A stretch of DNA of 64,000 nucleotides, taken from the NCBI RefSeq assembly GCF_000220395.1, contig NW_004086050.1, positions 1 through 64,000 on the forward strand, in the 5' to 3' direction. This document shows, one piece after another, positions 27,438-40,624 of this stretch (position 1 is its first letter; each line of letters starts with the position of its first letter). The stretch is from Ichthyophthirius multifiliis. Its lineage: Eukaryota > Ciliophora > Oligohymenophorea > Hymenostomatida. The notes beneath the pieces are model-generated. The model was not told the origin of the DNA. It saw only the letters and a program-made list of their open reading frames with translations, and ran no database searches. Both the position numbers and the translations under genes were made by a program.

Positions 27438-29921
27438 ATGGGTTTTTGCAAAGAATGTAAATAAACCGTTAAATTTATAGTTAAAGATGCTTAGTCTATT
27501 TGTACTAATTGCGGGAAAACGCTAGTAATAACAAACATGCAAACTGAAAATTTTCAAGGGTGTAAAAGAAGAAAAGATTATATAAAAGAGAAAAATTCAA
27601 AGCTTTAAGTAAAAAATAATACAATAATTGATCATATAGAAAATTCTTGGGGCATATATTTAGAGTTCTTTTAGTAATTATTAATTGAATCATGTAAAAA
27701 TATATAATAATAGTTTAACCTAAATAAGAAATTTATAAGTTAATGCAAATTTTTTTGGTTTAAATATTTAGAGTTTTTTCATTTAAATAATATACCTTTA
27801 ATTTCATTTTTTACGAATCCAAGGCAAGGAAATAATAAGCAAATAAAACTAGTTTAATCAAAATACAATGCAAATATATAAAATATAAATGAAAACAAAA
27901 AAATAGACCAAAGCGAGATATTCGAAGAAGATAGTCAGAATTTTTTCGAGCAAATATTAAATGAAAAAAACGAAAAAAAAAATGAAGAAACAGAATTAAA
28001 CTCTGTTTTTTTTTAATAAAATGAAGATATTGAGAATTTTTTTAGTAAAATAGTAACTTAGAATTATATTGAAAATAATACATAAGTTACAAATGAAGCA
28101 CTTGATGAACTTTCACTTTAAAATTTAAACAATTTAAATAAAAAAAGATAAAATATAAAGAAAAAATTTAATTATGAAAAAGGAAAGTTAAATTACATTG
28201 AGAATGTATAAGAAGTATTTAATAATTATTTCTATTTATTATTAAAAAGAGAGGAAAAATGCATTCATAGCTTATATTAGAATTTTAAAAATATTTATAT
28301 TTATATGCTTTATTTGGTTCATGGAAATCCTTCTAATAATCCAATAAAAAACATTAAAAAATTAAAGGATTGTTCACGTATTTATTAAATTAGTAGCAAA
28401 TTTTTAAAGTAATAAATGAATATAAGAAATTTGTTTAAAATAGATAATATGGGAAAATGTTCTGATAAAAATGATATAGTTAATTTTATTTGGAAATATG
28501 ATTGGATGATTTTTTTGATGAAAAATAGCAATATGAAAAATTATTAAAATGATTATTTTTAAACTTTATTAAAAATTGCTCAAAAACAAATACAAGATTA
28601 TGAAATTTTAGAAGAAGAATCAGCTAAATAAACTGCTATCTATAATAAGTCTAAAAAAATGGCTGAAATAAAGCAAAAATTATCCAAAAACACATCATAA
28701 TTAACCTAAGATCCTGAATGCATATAAAAAATTTAAGAAATTTAATTCCAAATAGAAAGATTTGAATAAAAAAAGCCCCTTTAATTTACATTAGTTTAAC
28801 TTTCTTCTCTTAAAGCCATGTTATAATGTATTTTAAATGAAATATAATAATAGTCATAATCTACATAATAACATATTAATAATGAGAGTTTTGTTTAAGA
28901 AATATAGAAAATTATTCCTTTAGAATATAATATTATTCCTACAATTATTTATGTTTCCTTAATTTCTATACATGAACCATATTCGCCTTCTGATATAGTT
29001 AATTGGATGCAAAATGAAATTTTTTAATATAAATAAGGAATTTAATAATATAATTAAAATTAAATAAGTTTAAAAGAATATTGGAAATATCCTTAGAATA
29101 TTCCAAGTAGCTTTTTTATAAGAAATAATGCAAAATAATTTCTTTCATTTTTAAATTTGGAGGGTAGTGTAAGCTTTTCTAAAAATTTAATGTTATAATT
29201 ATGTTGTAAAATTATTTTTGATTTTAATTTGCCTAAATAATGGATTAATTATATATATAATATTTGTATTGTTAATGAAAAAATTGAAAAAGATGTTTAT
29301 TTTATTGATGTTTAGGTATGCAGTGCTTTAGCATTTTTTATTAAAATTATTTACTTATATTGTTATGATGAAAAAAATTAATTTAATAAAGATTTTTGGG
29401 GATTAGATGATTAGTTTATTAATGTTAAGAATGTTTATAATAATATTCAAGAATATTTTGATTAAAAAAAATAATAAGAGTAAGATTTTGAGAATTTTTT
29501 AAGTATTTAAAATGTCAAATTATAGTAAATTTAAGATTATTTGGATAAAGCTAATAATAAGAATAATTTAAATATTAAAGATACTTTAGAAGAATAATAT
29601 AATTTCGATTAATTAAAATAATTTCTTTATCAAAAAAATTAATTTAATATTAATTAAAGTATTAATTATTCTAGATTATTAATTTAAGAATAAAATAAAA
29701 AAAATATTAAAACTTAAACTAATAATGAAAATTTCATTAAGTTAATTGTTTTTAAAATAAGTGAATATTGTGGAATAAATCTAAAAAAATTAACAAGCTT
29801 AATAAAAAAATTTGAATTTATAGTTAATAAGTAAATAAATAAAAAAATTCCTAAAAAGATTTAAAAATAAACAGCGTTTGATATATACTTTAATTAATTA
29901 AATAAAAAATTAAAAAAATGA
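27438..29921 (+). CDS. Zinc-ribbon protein, Rrn7/TAF1B-like Pol I initiation factor
   Basis: A single 827-residue intronless frame with many TAA/TAG glutamines and a TGA at 29919-29921. A zinc ribbon opens the protein: C4-x2-C7, then C22-x2-C25 (CKECK..CTNCGK). It is followed by a region like the first cyclin fold of TAF1B/Rrn7 (YLEFFQQLLIESCKN, then FFWFKYLEFF). A long N/K/E-rich insert follows, then a second conserved-looking block with SPSDIVNWMQNEIF, resembling the DI-x-W-x-x-x-G segment of that family, and C-terminal helices. Rrn7/TAF1B is the TFIIB-like factor of RNA polymerase I promoters and acts in the nucleolus. The zinc ribbon at the extreme N terminus and overall size support the call; BRF or TFIIB relatives are the alternative. 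Confidence 0.6.
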
Positions 29922-31706
29922 TTTCAATATATTTTTATTAATTTAATTATAAAAAGCATATTTCTGTTTTTGTAAAATATATATATTAATAAGTAAAATT
30001 TAATCTCATATATAAATATTTACATCATATATAAATATTTATATTAATATACTAAATTAAAATATTATATAGCTTTTTTAAGTAAAACTATTTTTAATTG
30101 TTTAAAATATGTTTTTTTTTTTTGGGGGGAAGGGGGGAGGGTTAATAATTTTTTTTTTGAAAACACTGTTTATATATAAATATAAAAGTAAATATAATCA
30201 TAAATTAATAATTAATAATAAATAGAAAGTATTCATTTAATTTTAAATTTTATATTATATATTTTTTAAAATTAGTTTATTATTTTATTATTAAATATCA
30301 GTATCACAAATCAATTTTTTTTTATTATTTATATTTTATTTTTCTTTAAGTATTTTCTATTTTATTAAAATTATTGTTTTTGATTAATATTTTATATATA
30401 AAATTGTACTATGGCATAATTTTATATCTTAATCTTTTTATCTTTAATTTTTTTATAAAAGTGACTCGTGTTCATACTAAAGTTGAAATTATGTGTTTGT
30501 TAAGTTTTAATTTTGTTAAATAAAATCATTATCTCTATCTTAAAATCAATTAAAATACATTTGCTATTTTAATTTTGTCATAAATAAAATATTAATTATT
30601 AAACCCTTTCATTAAATATATTAAAATTATTTCTTGTTAAAAAAGACATGAAATTATTTTTAAGAATTTATATTAAATTTTCCATTTATTCAATTTATAC
30701 TTAATCATTATTATTTTATTATAAAAATTAGTATATTTAATCATAAATAGCCTTGATCACTAATCGGTAATAAAAAGCTTATTATTAATAGTTAATTAAT
30801 TAGTCATTATACATCCTATAGCCTTATTTAAAAAAGTTAAAATTATTACTTAGTTTATTATTATTATATTACAATAAAAAAAACATTTATTATTATTTTG
30901 AATTATATAGAAGATTTAATTATAATTTTGGTTTTATCTTTTATATAGGTATTTATTTTATTAATATAAGTTTATTTTGAATATATTTCTGATTGTTCTG
31001 ATAGATTGATTAATATTATTGCCACTTTTTAGATATTATATATTCCTTAAAATATAAATGGAAAAAAAATAATAAATGGATTTATAATTTATATAATTCA
31101 AAAACAAATTTAAATATATTATTTCATTTGAAAACATGTAAAATTCGTAATCAGAAAATTTTATTTCTTGTTAAAAAAAATATTATTAGAATATATAAAA
31201 AAAGAAAATTAAATATTATATAATTCTTAATATCTAAATATTATTCTTAAATTTAATATTATTTAAAATTAATATTCAAAACTTTTATATAAATTATTAG
31301 TAAAAGCATTGAAAAAAATAGTTTTTATTTTTTATTTTAAAATAATTGTATAATCTTTATTATTATTTTATCTATAAAATTAAAAGATTAAGAATAAAAT
31401 AAAATGAATAATAGTATTTTCTGAAATTAATAAATGTTAAATGAAAAAAAAAAATATAAATATATATATTAAGATATAAAATATAAAAAAAAATAACAAT
31501 TAGAATTATATATATATATATATTAATATATATATATATATTTATATAAATTTACATTTATATTTTGTATTTAAATTTTTAAGAATTTATTTTATATAAA
31601 TAATTATTTATTTATATTTTAAAATCATATAAATATATATTTATATAAATATATTCAATTATTTCTGTTAAAAATATAATTAAGCATAAATATTTTTTAT
31701 TAAATA
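29922..31706. other. AT-rich region with a G-rich block
   Basis: No gene recognised. A striking G-rich block lies at 30124-30141. 30440-31060 is slightly less AT-biased and has open minus-strand frames but no convincing protein. (TA)n tracts sit near 31507-31540. Confidence 0.5.
30124..30141 (+). other. Isolated G-rich block, candidate G-quadruplex
   Basis: GGGGGGAAGGGGGGAGGG, directly after a T run and followed by TTAATA. It is the only G-run block of this kind in the window. It has enough G tracts for a quadruplex if the G6 runs are split. Confidence 0.8.
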
Positions 31707-32745
31707 ATGACTAGTAATTATTAATTTATTTTAGGTGATATTAATACTTAAGAATAATTAGACCCTTCTAAAATAAGTGAATATATGTAATTTAAATTTA
31801 AAAGAATGTAATTTAATTAAAAATTAGCAAGATTTTACAAGATTATGAAAAATAATGTATTAAAGAATAAAATTTTAGAGATGCAAATCTTGCAACACAA
31901 AGAATTTAAGAACTTTAATAGCATGAATTGGTTTATAGATCCTTATCGATTGTAGAGAAAAATAAAGAAGAAGTTTATTTTTTTTATATTTAAAGCATTT
32001 ATTTATTTTATTTAATAATATTTTTTTTTTTTAATTATTTTTAGTAAATCGAATTGGAATAATTAAATTTATTATAATTTAATGAGTTTAATGAAGTATG
32101 GGATAAAATAATAGAAGATCATGTTTAAAAATTGAAACAAATTGAATAAAATATGCTTTAATAACATAATTAAATACTATAAATGAAGGAAGAGGAAATA
32201 AATACGACAGTTATAGGAAAATGTAAATATTCAAAAGAATTTATAAATATGAAGCATCAATTAGATATTTTAATAAAATGCAAATAGTATTTTAAAATAT
32301 ATAAATTTTTATTTATTTAATAATTTAAATAAAAGATATGCTGAAGCTCATGAATAAAAAGAGAAATTAATAAAATTAGAGTATATAGAATAATAGAAAT
32401 GGATTAAATCATAAGAAGATAAAATAATAAAAAAGAAAAAACTTGTTTAATAAAAACATGAATAAGAATTATTAACTTTAAAGTCTAGATTAGAAAATTC
32501 TTTATAAGAAAAAGTTAAATTGCGTGCTTTAGAATTAGAAAAGTATATATAATTAATTAGTTTTTTATTTCAGTATTTATTTATTTTTTAAAATATTTAG
32601 ATTACTCTAAAAATTTTAAAATATGAAAAACGAATTGGAATTAAAATAAAATTTAGAGCTTTCTAAAATATAAGTAATGAATAATAAAGCTTTAACTAAA
32701 TTCTCAAATAAATATAATAAATAAAATACTTCATATATAAACTGA
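31707..32745 (+). CDS. Coiled-coil protein of about 286 residues
   Basis: Exons 31707-31972, 32045-32286, 32336-32542 and 32601-32745, with GT..AG introns of 72, 49 and 58 bp. One base is missing at an A5 run (31819-31823); after it the sequence NFRDANLATQRIQELQQ runs cleanly. Nearly the whole protein is charged and helical, rich in K, E, Q and L (for example LEYIEQQKWIKSQEDKI), so it should be an extended coiled coil. The first codons include a possible 21-nt frame-neutral intron (31714-31734). No catalytic motif. Probably structural, perhaps ciliary, by general resemblance only. Convergent with the hydroxylase gene 290 bp downstream. Confidence 0.72.
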
Positions 32746-33036
32746 TTTAATTTAAAATAAATAAATGTGACTAGATATATATAATACTTATAAATTAATA
32801 TATAATGTATTGCTTTAATAAATTAAAAACTATTTTCTCAAATAATTTTTACTTTTATTTTTCTTATAATAAAAAATTAATATCAATATTTTTTAAAATA
32901 TTATGATGTAGGTTCTTTTTTTTTGTTTTTTTCATATATATCAATCATAATAAATATATTTATTCTAAATAAAATTAAATTTTATTTGGTAAATAAATAA
33001 ATAAATATATAAATTTTTGTCTAAAAAACACTATAA

Positions 33037-34088
33037 TCACAAAATATTTTGCTCAGTTATATTCCACCAGTCATTATTTTCAATTAAACTTTTACTCATT
33101 TCTATTATTTTATAAAAATTATCATTATCAAGTTCGCTAATTTATTTTTCAAATTTCATTTTTGCATTTTATATTAGAGAAAGAAATTTGATTTCTTAAT
33201 TACTTAAATCTGGATGCCAAATATCTATAATTAATATAATTCTAGTTTCAGGCCCATTATGCCATGCCTTTTTTTAAAAAATATTATTATATTAATATAT
33301 AATTTTTTTTTAAAAAAAATCAATAATAATATTAATACTTCATGTTCAAAAGAATCATCAAATACATAACATTTTCCTTCTTATTATTCAATGATATGTT
33401 CTCCAACCCTTAATCTACTATCTTTTACTCCTATTAATGGCATATGAAATCTTAACTTTTTATTTGTTGGACCATTATGTTTTAATATATGAGTATTTGG
33501 TTACATAGCTGAAATAAAGGCATGACAGTAATGACGAGGAAACATATTTACTATAAGATTCATAATTTTGGGTACTTTTTTACAATTTTCTGTGAACTCT
33601 AAATTATGAAGATATAAATAAAAAACATTCCAATCTCCTTAATCAGTTGATTTTCTACCAACTCCATCATCTGGCTTTATATTTGAAGTCCAAGATGGCC
33701 CTCTATATGGTTAGAATCCTTTTTAGTTTCTCAAAGATAATACTTCTTCTTTTATTTCTTAAAAATGAGTTTCTATTTAAGTTATCCAAGTTAAATCTTA
33801 GTTTGTCCATATTGGTTAGGCTCTTAAACCAGGTATTATTTCGGGACAACCCTTTTATTAGGGAGGAGCATTTTCTAAATTTCTTATATTATTTAGTTTA
33901 TGTAAAATCCATTGCTTAATATGAGAAGCTTGTGGTTTATTTATGTTTTCTCTTAAAAATTTTTATACTGCGAATTTCTAAAAATCGTTTAGGTGGTATT
34001 CATTATATATTTAATTTAATTTTTTAAAAATTATCTAATCGTTTTAAGTTTATTGATTATTTTCTGTTTAGTCATTTTCTTCTATCAT
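33037..34088 (-). CDS. Aspartyl/asparaginyl beta-hydroxylase family dioxygenase
   Basis: Fe(II)/2-oxoglutarate dioxygenase of the Asp_Arg_Hydrox family, which hydroxylates Asp/Asn residues of target proteins. Two exons, 34088-33339 and 33267-33037 (71-bp intron), give 326 residues in exact phase. Family signatures are clear: HILKHNGPTNKKLRFHMPL (the HxGPxN metal/substrate motif), RLRVGEH, then GKCYVFDDSFEHEAWHN (second metal His) followed by RIILIIDIWHPDLSNQE. The expected conserved Arg (R after HNGPTNKKL, and ETRIIL) are present. No signal peptide or membrane anchor, unlike the ER enzyme of animals, so this is probably the soluble form. The intron falls between the two His-containing words. 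Target unknown. Confidence 0.93.
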
Positions 34089-34454
34089 GTTCTTTTTACT
34101 TAATTTATTTATTTATTTTATATTAAAAAAAAAAAAAAATTTTTGTTATAATTATTATAAAAAAATTTTAAATTTAATTAAAAATTAATTAATTTAAAAA
34201 AAAAAAATTAACAAATTATAAATTTTTTTTAATTATTTATTTATTATTTTATTAATAATATAAAGTATATTCTTATTATTTTTTTATAGAATTTATATTA
34301 AACTTATGATTCATAAAAAATTTATTTATTAAAGATGAAAAATATAGTTCAAAATATTGATTAATTATTACATTTTTTTATCAAAAATTTTTTATATTTT
34401 AATTTTTATTTTAAATATAAAAATTAAATAAAAAAAATTATTTCTAATTATCAT
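34089..34454. other. AT-rich divergent spacer
   Basis: Between the start of the hydroxylase gene and the small unknown gene. A/T runs only. Confidence 0.5.
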
Positions 34455-34981
34455 ATGAATTCTAAAGAAAGTATTTTTAAATTAAATATACTACTATATT
34501 TTATATAATATTTAAAAAAGTTTAAGATTCTATAGTTATATAATAATAAGATTAAGTAATTAATTAATTTTATTTAAATAAAATTGAAAATGAATTCAAT
34601 AATATTCCCACAAAAGTAATTAAAATAAATGATTTTAAAATAATATATTATATTATTTTTTAACAAAAAAAGACATTTGATATTTTAATTAATGCAGGAG
34701 AAATTTTGAATAAAAAAATAAAATACTTGAATCCAACTAAAGTTCTTAAAAAAATAAAATTTATTTGCGATTAATTAAATTTAGTAAAGATTAAAAATAA
34801 TGAAGATATGATTTTAGATTAATAATGTAATTAATCATTAATAATTATTTATATGAATTTTATATTTAAAATAAAAAAGAATACAATTATATAAGATTAA
34901 AAATAATAGCACCTCTTACTAAATGTAAAACTATTGCAAGAATCGGAATATTCTAATATAATGATGGCAAATATAATTTGA
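34455..34981 (+). CDS. Small unrecognised protein, about 156 residues
   Basis: ATG at 34455; a base appears to be missing in A6 (34514-34519), after which the frame runs to a 57-bp GT..AG intron (34616-34672) and on to a TGA at 34979-34981. After the join the protein reads MNSKESIFKLN.. then KKVQDSIVIQQQDQ, and in exon 2 TFDILINAGEILNKK. It ends EYSNIMMANII. The composition looks like a real helical protein, but no family was recognised, and a chance frame cannot be excluded. Confidence 0.42.
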
Positions 34982-35387
34982 TAGAAGGATTATTATTTTA
35001 AATTACCATTTAGTGATATATAAATTTTTATTTTTCGAATTAGATGTTACGTTTAATTTTAATAATTTTAAAAAATATGCATACATATATATTTATATGA
35101 GAAATTTATTATATATTTTTTTATATATAATGTTAAACAGACAATTATTTTTATTTTTTTAATATTTTGTTACATATTTTTTTTAAAAAAATAAATAGTT
35201 TAAAATTATTAAATATATTAAAAAAAAAAAAATTTATATTTAATATTAAAAAAAATATTAATTCAAGTTTTTTTAAAAATAATTTACTATATAGAAATAT
35301 TGAAAAATAATCAAATATTTATATACATATATATTATATATTTATATATATATATATATTTATATATTTAAAAATTAGAAATTGTAA
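34982..35387. other. AT-rich spacer upstream of PAS protein gene
   Basis: Contains (TA)n-like sequence at 35326-35365. No gene seen. Confidence 0.5.
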
Positions 35388-38300
35388 ATGGAATTATTAG
35401 ATCCGTAATAATTATTTAGACAAATAACAAAATTAATAAAATAATTTTATTATCTCCATTTACAATATGCATTAAAATCATTTTAAAGAAATTTTTACTT
35501 CTCATTAATTTTAGTTTTATTCCATTACGCCTAATTAATATCTTTATTATTTACCGATAGTTTAATAAGTATTTTAGACACATAAAAATAAAGTTCAAAA
35601 AAAGTTTCATAAATGATTTCTTTATTAGTTAAGTTTTTTTGATTTTTTTAGAATATATCCTTTGTTTTAAATATTTTTTTAAAGTTATGGTTAATTAAAC
35701 GAATATTCTGTATTTATAGCATTATCTACAAATATAGCTTTTATTATAGCAATTTCACTTTAATTTATTTTTAAAAACGAAATCATCGCTTAACTTTTGG
35801 GTTTGGTTAGTAGTTTATATTTAGTACTTATAATTTTATACTCTTTATTCCATTTCTGGAAATTAGTATTACAACATCAGTTTAGACTAATATTTTTTTA
35901 GGTGTATTTAATGTACTATTGACATTTATTATTGGTATTTTTGTTTCATTGCATGATTTTAGTTTTTCTTTTATTATAAATGATTATTTATCAAAAGATT
36001 AATCTGTAAAAGATACGATTTTCGTATTTATAGAAGGTCTTTTAGTAGGTTTATATGTCAGAAATACTTAAAGTTTACATTAGATATTACATTTGATTGC
36101 TTCATGTTATAGAATAGCTGATTTAATTGTAAATTTTCCTTATTATAATAGATTGGTTTCTAAGTTAAATTTTGTAATGTCGATTTCTTATTTTTGTATT
36201 AATTTGATTTTATTATGTGCATCATTAATGAATTTTTCTGGAAATACAGATGTTTTATTAATTTTAATTTTCATGTTTAGTTTAGGGCTTAAAGGTGCTG
36301 GAGTTTTATATGATTTTTTAATGTTAAAGATTTTATAATTTTAAAGAGAAAAAATCCCTAATTAAAATTTGGCTAATTTATATATTAGAATGCTTTATGA
36401 TTATCAAAATTTAAGAATTACTTAATATTTGGACAAGGATTTCGGATATTTTGTCGAATTATGTTATTAAAATCATTAGTAATATTGTACTATTTAGGAT
36501 CCTTATTGTGATTATGATTGCTATTGTAGAAAATATATATCAGAAAATATACTTAATTTGAATATAGAAAATGAATGGAAATACTTTATGACTAATTATA
36601 TTATAGAAACTTTCAAAATTATTTTTGATTAAAATAAAAATACGCCTTAAGCTATTAATAGATTGAAAGTAATTTTTTGTTATTTTATATATTTAAATTT
36701 AATATAAAGGTCATTTATTCTAGTTTTCTAAGTGAAATTGTTTGCTCTCCTAATTTGGCTGTTACTTAAACTTTGACTTTAAGTAATAATTGTGAAAATG
36801 AGTCTTTTAAAATAAAGTGGGCTATACATATGCTTAAAAGATAAGTTTGGATTTCTTATAAACCTATTATTAATGATAAAAAAGTCTAAAATTGTAGATT
36901 AAATTTGAAAGGATTATTGGATTTTGATAAATAAATTATTAATGTTGCTCATGTAATTAAAAAGGAAATTATAAATATGAGAGAGTTTTATTTATTTATA
37001 GGATCTGATTATATATGTCTTACTAAATTGAATTAAAAAGGAATTAAAATGCTTAGTACGAGAAAATATATTAGGAAAAAATTAAAATATTTGTTTGATT
37101 TAAATCCTTTTAATTATTAACTTTTACTTTTAATGGATATTTATAGTAATTATTTAGATATAATTAATTCTAATGTTTAAAATTATTAAAAGTAAAGCTA
37201 GAATAAACTTAAAGAAAATTTATTAGATGAAGGTATAATTGTTGTATTTTATTATTTCTAATATTTTATTTTTTATTAGATTTATATATTGATTATTTAT
37301 AGTTATAATCTTGTGTCATACATGCTACTTTATTAGATAACCCAGGAAAAATAACAAGACTTACAAAAGAAGTATATAATATTTTCGGAATAAAACAAGA
37401 ATAATTAATTGGAAAATAAATAGATGATTTAATGCCTTAATCGTTTACAAAATACCACTAAATTATAATAAATAATTTTATAAAATGTTAAAAAAATCAA
37501 TTCAATGATAAGAAATTTATAAGATTTGTTTTTGGAATAAATAAAAATGAATTTATAATTCCATTAGATTTGAGAATAAAAATAGATTATTTTACAGACA
37601 ATGATTTTGGAGTATCAGCTTTATTAACAAATACAAAATAAACAAATGAATATATTATGCTAACAAGCGATTTTTGTATAGAAGAAATTACCTAGAGGTT
37701 ATATGAAACGTGTTTCTCTTTTTAATATAAAAATGATATTTAAAAAATAAAAAATATTGATATTATGAGAATTATACCTTTAGTAGGATGCTTTAATATG
37801 AAATAATCAGAAGTCTTTTTTTCTGGAAAAGATATAAAAACACTACTTATGGTACCTTTGAGTAAAAATACAATGAGTTAATTAGATAGAAAAACGGGAA
37901 ATCCGGTTATAGAAATTACTTTGTTGTTGTGTAAGACATTTATTCATAAATATGCTTTTTTTGAGATTTTGTTTAATTTCTAATAATTTCGCAGTAGTAT
38001 AGGGAAAACTTATTAATATTTAGAAATTAAATAATTAAGAAGGTTATATAAAGTTGTATAGAAAGTAAAATATATTTTTTATAATTAATTTATTTATTAA
38101 TAAGTTATAAAGGTAGATCAATTAAATGAATTAAAAAAGGAAATAAATCTTATTCTTAATGTTGATTTGAAAATGACTGAAATAAATAATTAAAATTAAT
38201 ATATTCCAAAAAATGTATTTACTAGTTAATATTATTATACGTCTTAATCTTTTCAAAGTGATATAAATTAAAACGCAATATTTACATTATCCAAAAATTA

Positions 38301-40574
38301 AAATAGTATAAGTTCAATAGAAGAAGAGTAAGTAGGAGTAAACTCGAATATATATAAAGATGAAGTAGAAAATCACGATAATAATTTATAAATTAAAGAA
38401 GAATAAGAAAAAATAGAGGAAATTAATAAAAACGAGATGGAAAATTTATATTCTTTTAAACGTAATTTGAATAAAAATAATGAAAATTTAGAAGAAATTA
38501 ATAATTCTGATAGATCATATAATCTTTTGAATACAGAAAACACTGAACATTTATTATCAAAAAGTAAAAAGATAAACATGATATAAAAGAAAAGTTAAAA
38601 TTCAAGAGAAATATATGAAAATAGTTTCCAGATAACTTAAAACGAGAGCAAATATTAGATTAATTCTAATAATTAATAAACAGTTTATGAAGAATTGAAT
38701 GAAAATAATTTAAGTTTTGGGGGAAAATAATAAAATGAATAAATTAAAAATAAAAGTTAAAATAGCTTATATTAATCTAAATATAAAGGAGAAAATTCAA
38801 TATATATTTAGTAAAAATCTAATAATAGTATTAACTAATGCTATTATTTGAATAAAACAAATAAATAATAATCTTTATAACATAAAATGTCAAAACTATT
38901 TAGAAAAATGCTAAGATAAGTCAAAAATTAAATGTTTATTATTAAAAAAATAAAGTAATAAAAATTTTATATGGATGAAAATAAAAGAGATATCGATGAA
39001 GTTTTTATTGACGGGGTTATGGTTAAGGATGAAGTCGAAGTTCCTTAAGAAAAATACTTTTAATTATAAAATAGTTAATATGGGAAAAAATAACCTATAA
39101 AAATAAATAAAAAATAAATAAATTAATCTAATTCGAATACATAAAATAATAATAATATTAGTAATAATATTAAAAAAAAAATCATCAGATTTATAGTTCA
39201 ATAGAATTCATTGGTTTTTATTAAATGTAATTTTTTTTATTTATTTTTTATATTTTTTGTATATCTTTTTAGTTTTGTTCTTTTTTTGGCTTTTTATTCT
39301 ATTTAATTTAATTTTTCTCATTGTTTATTCTTATTTTTAAGCTAATAGTTAATAAAATGCAATTATTTAATCACTTTAAGAATAAAAACTTTTATAAGTC
39401 TTTTTTGAAAATATTATTACTTAAATTAGTAATCCTGAATATATAAATCTAACAAAGCTAGAAAAAAGTCTTTATCCTTTAATATATCCACCAGATTCTA
39501 AATCTATATTAATTATATAAGAAGATACATTAAAAGATATTAATTACATCGAAACAACTATTTAAAATTTATTGTTATTACATAATGATTCAGTTTAATT
39601 TAAGTATAAATAAATAAACATAATAAATAATATATTATTAATTATAATAATAAATAGATTTATAACTACAAATGATATATAATTAATGTTTTTTTATGAT
39701 ACTACAATTGAAAAAATTAATTTTAAAATTATATATTATTTATTAATATTTCCATCATTATCAGAAAGGTAAATTTATTATAATTTAGAAAAAAAAAAAA
39801 ACTATTTTTTTTAAAATAAGAAATTTTAAATCCATAAATAAATAAAATGATTATAGAAATAATATGATAGCAAATTTTAGAAACATATATGAAAAATTAA
39901 TTGAAATTATTAAAGCAGATAATTAAAATCGTATAGTAAAAGTAGATGAAATTAAATATTTTGTATAATTAACAATGATTTTTGTATTAGTTTTTAGTTA
40001 ATTAATTATATTTAGTTTATTACCTATTTATTATAATGTTTAATTAAAGAGAGAAACTTATTTATATTTATTTTCAACTTTCTCAAAAGAAAATATTAAA
40101 TAATAATTATCGATATATGAAAAAGGAATAATTGAAATATGTTAATTTAAATATATAATGGAAGATAATAAAAAAAAATTCTATATAAAAGATTAATTAA
40201 ATAATTTAAAAAAAAAATAGATTAGTTAATTAATTTATTTAAAAAAAATAAATTTACTAATTCTATTTTTAATTTTTGTAAATTTCAATTTATTTAATAT
40301 ATATCCTGTATATAATTACTTTCAATTAAATTCATTATTTGATTAATTAAGTAAATATAGTACAGAAATAGATATTCTAGGATAATCTTAATATTAATGG
40401 AATACTAATTTAAGCTTATTATTAATGCTTATAAATTCAAAAGTAATGCCAAAAAAATCAATTTATAATATGGAAGATTTTAAGAATTTATATAAAGTAA
40501 AAGATTTATATAAAAATAAAAATAATTAAATTTATTATATATAAATATAAAAATTTACATATATAAAAATAATG

Positions 40575-40624
<50 letters not shown>

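Noticed and set aside
30124-30141. Telomere or telomere-addition site
   Set aside because: The block is not built from the GGGGTT unit typical of these ciliates, and AT-rich sequence continues on both sides.
30440-31060. Protein-coding gene in the slightly GC-richer part of the spacer
   Set aside because: All frames are broken or of equal quality, no motif is seen, and TGA-only stops make frames of this length common by chance.
39322-39340. A 19-nt GT..AG intron to explain the frame change in the PAS gene
   Set aside because: Possible, but a one-base error in the T5AA run explains it equally well, preserves more protein and matches the other breaks.
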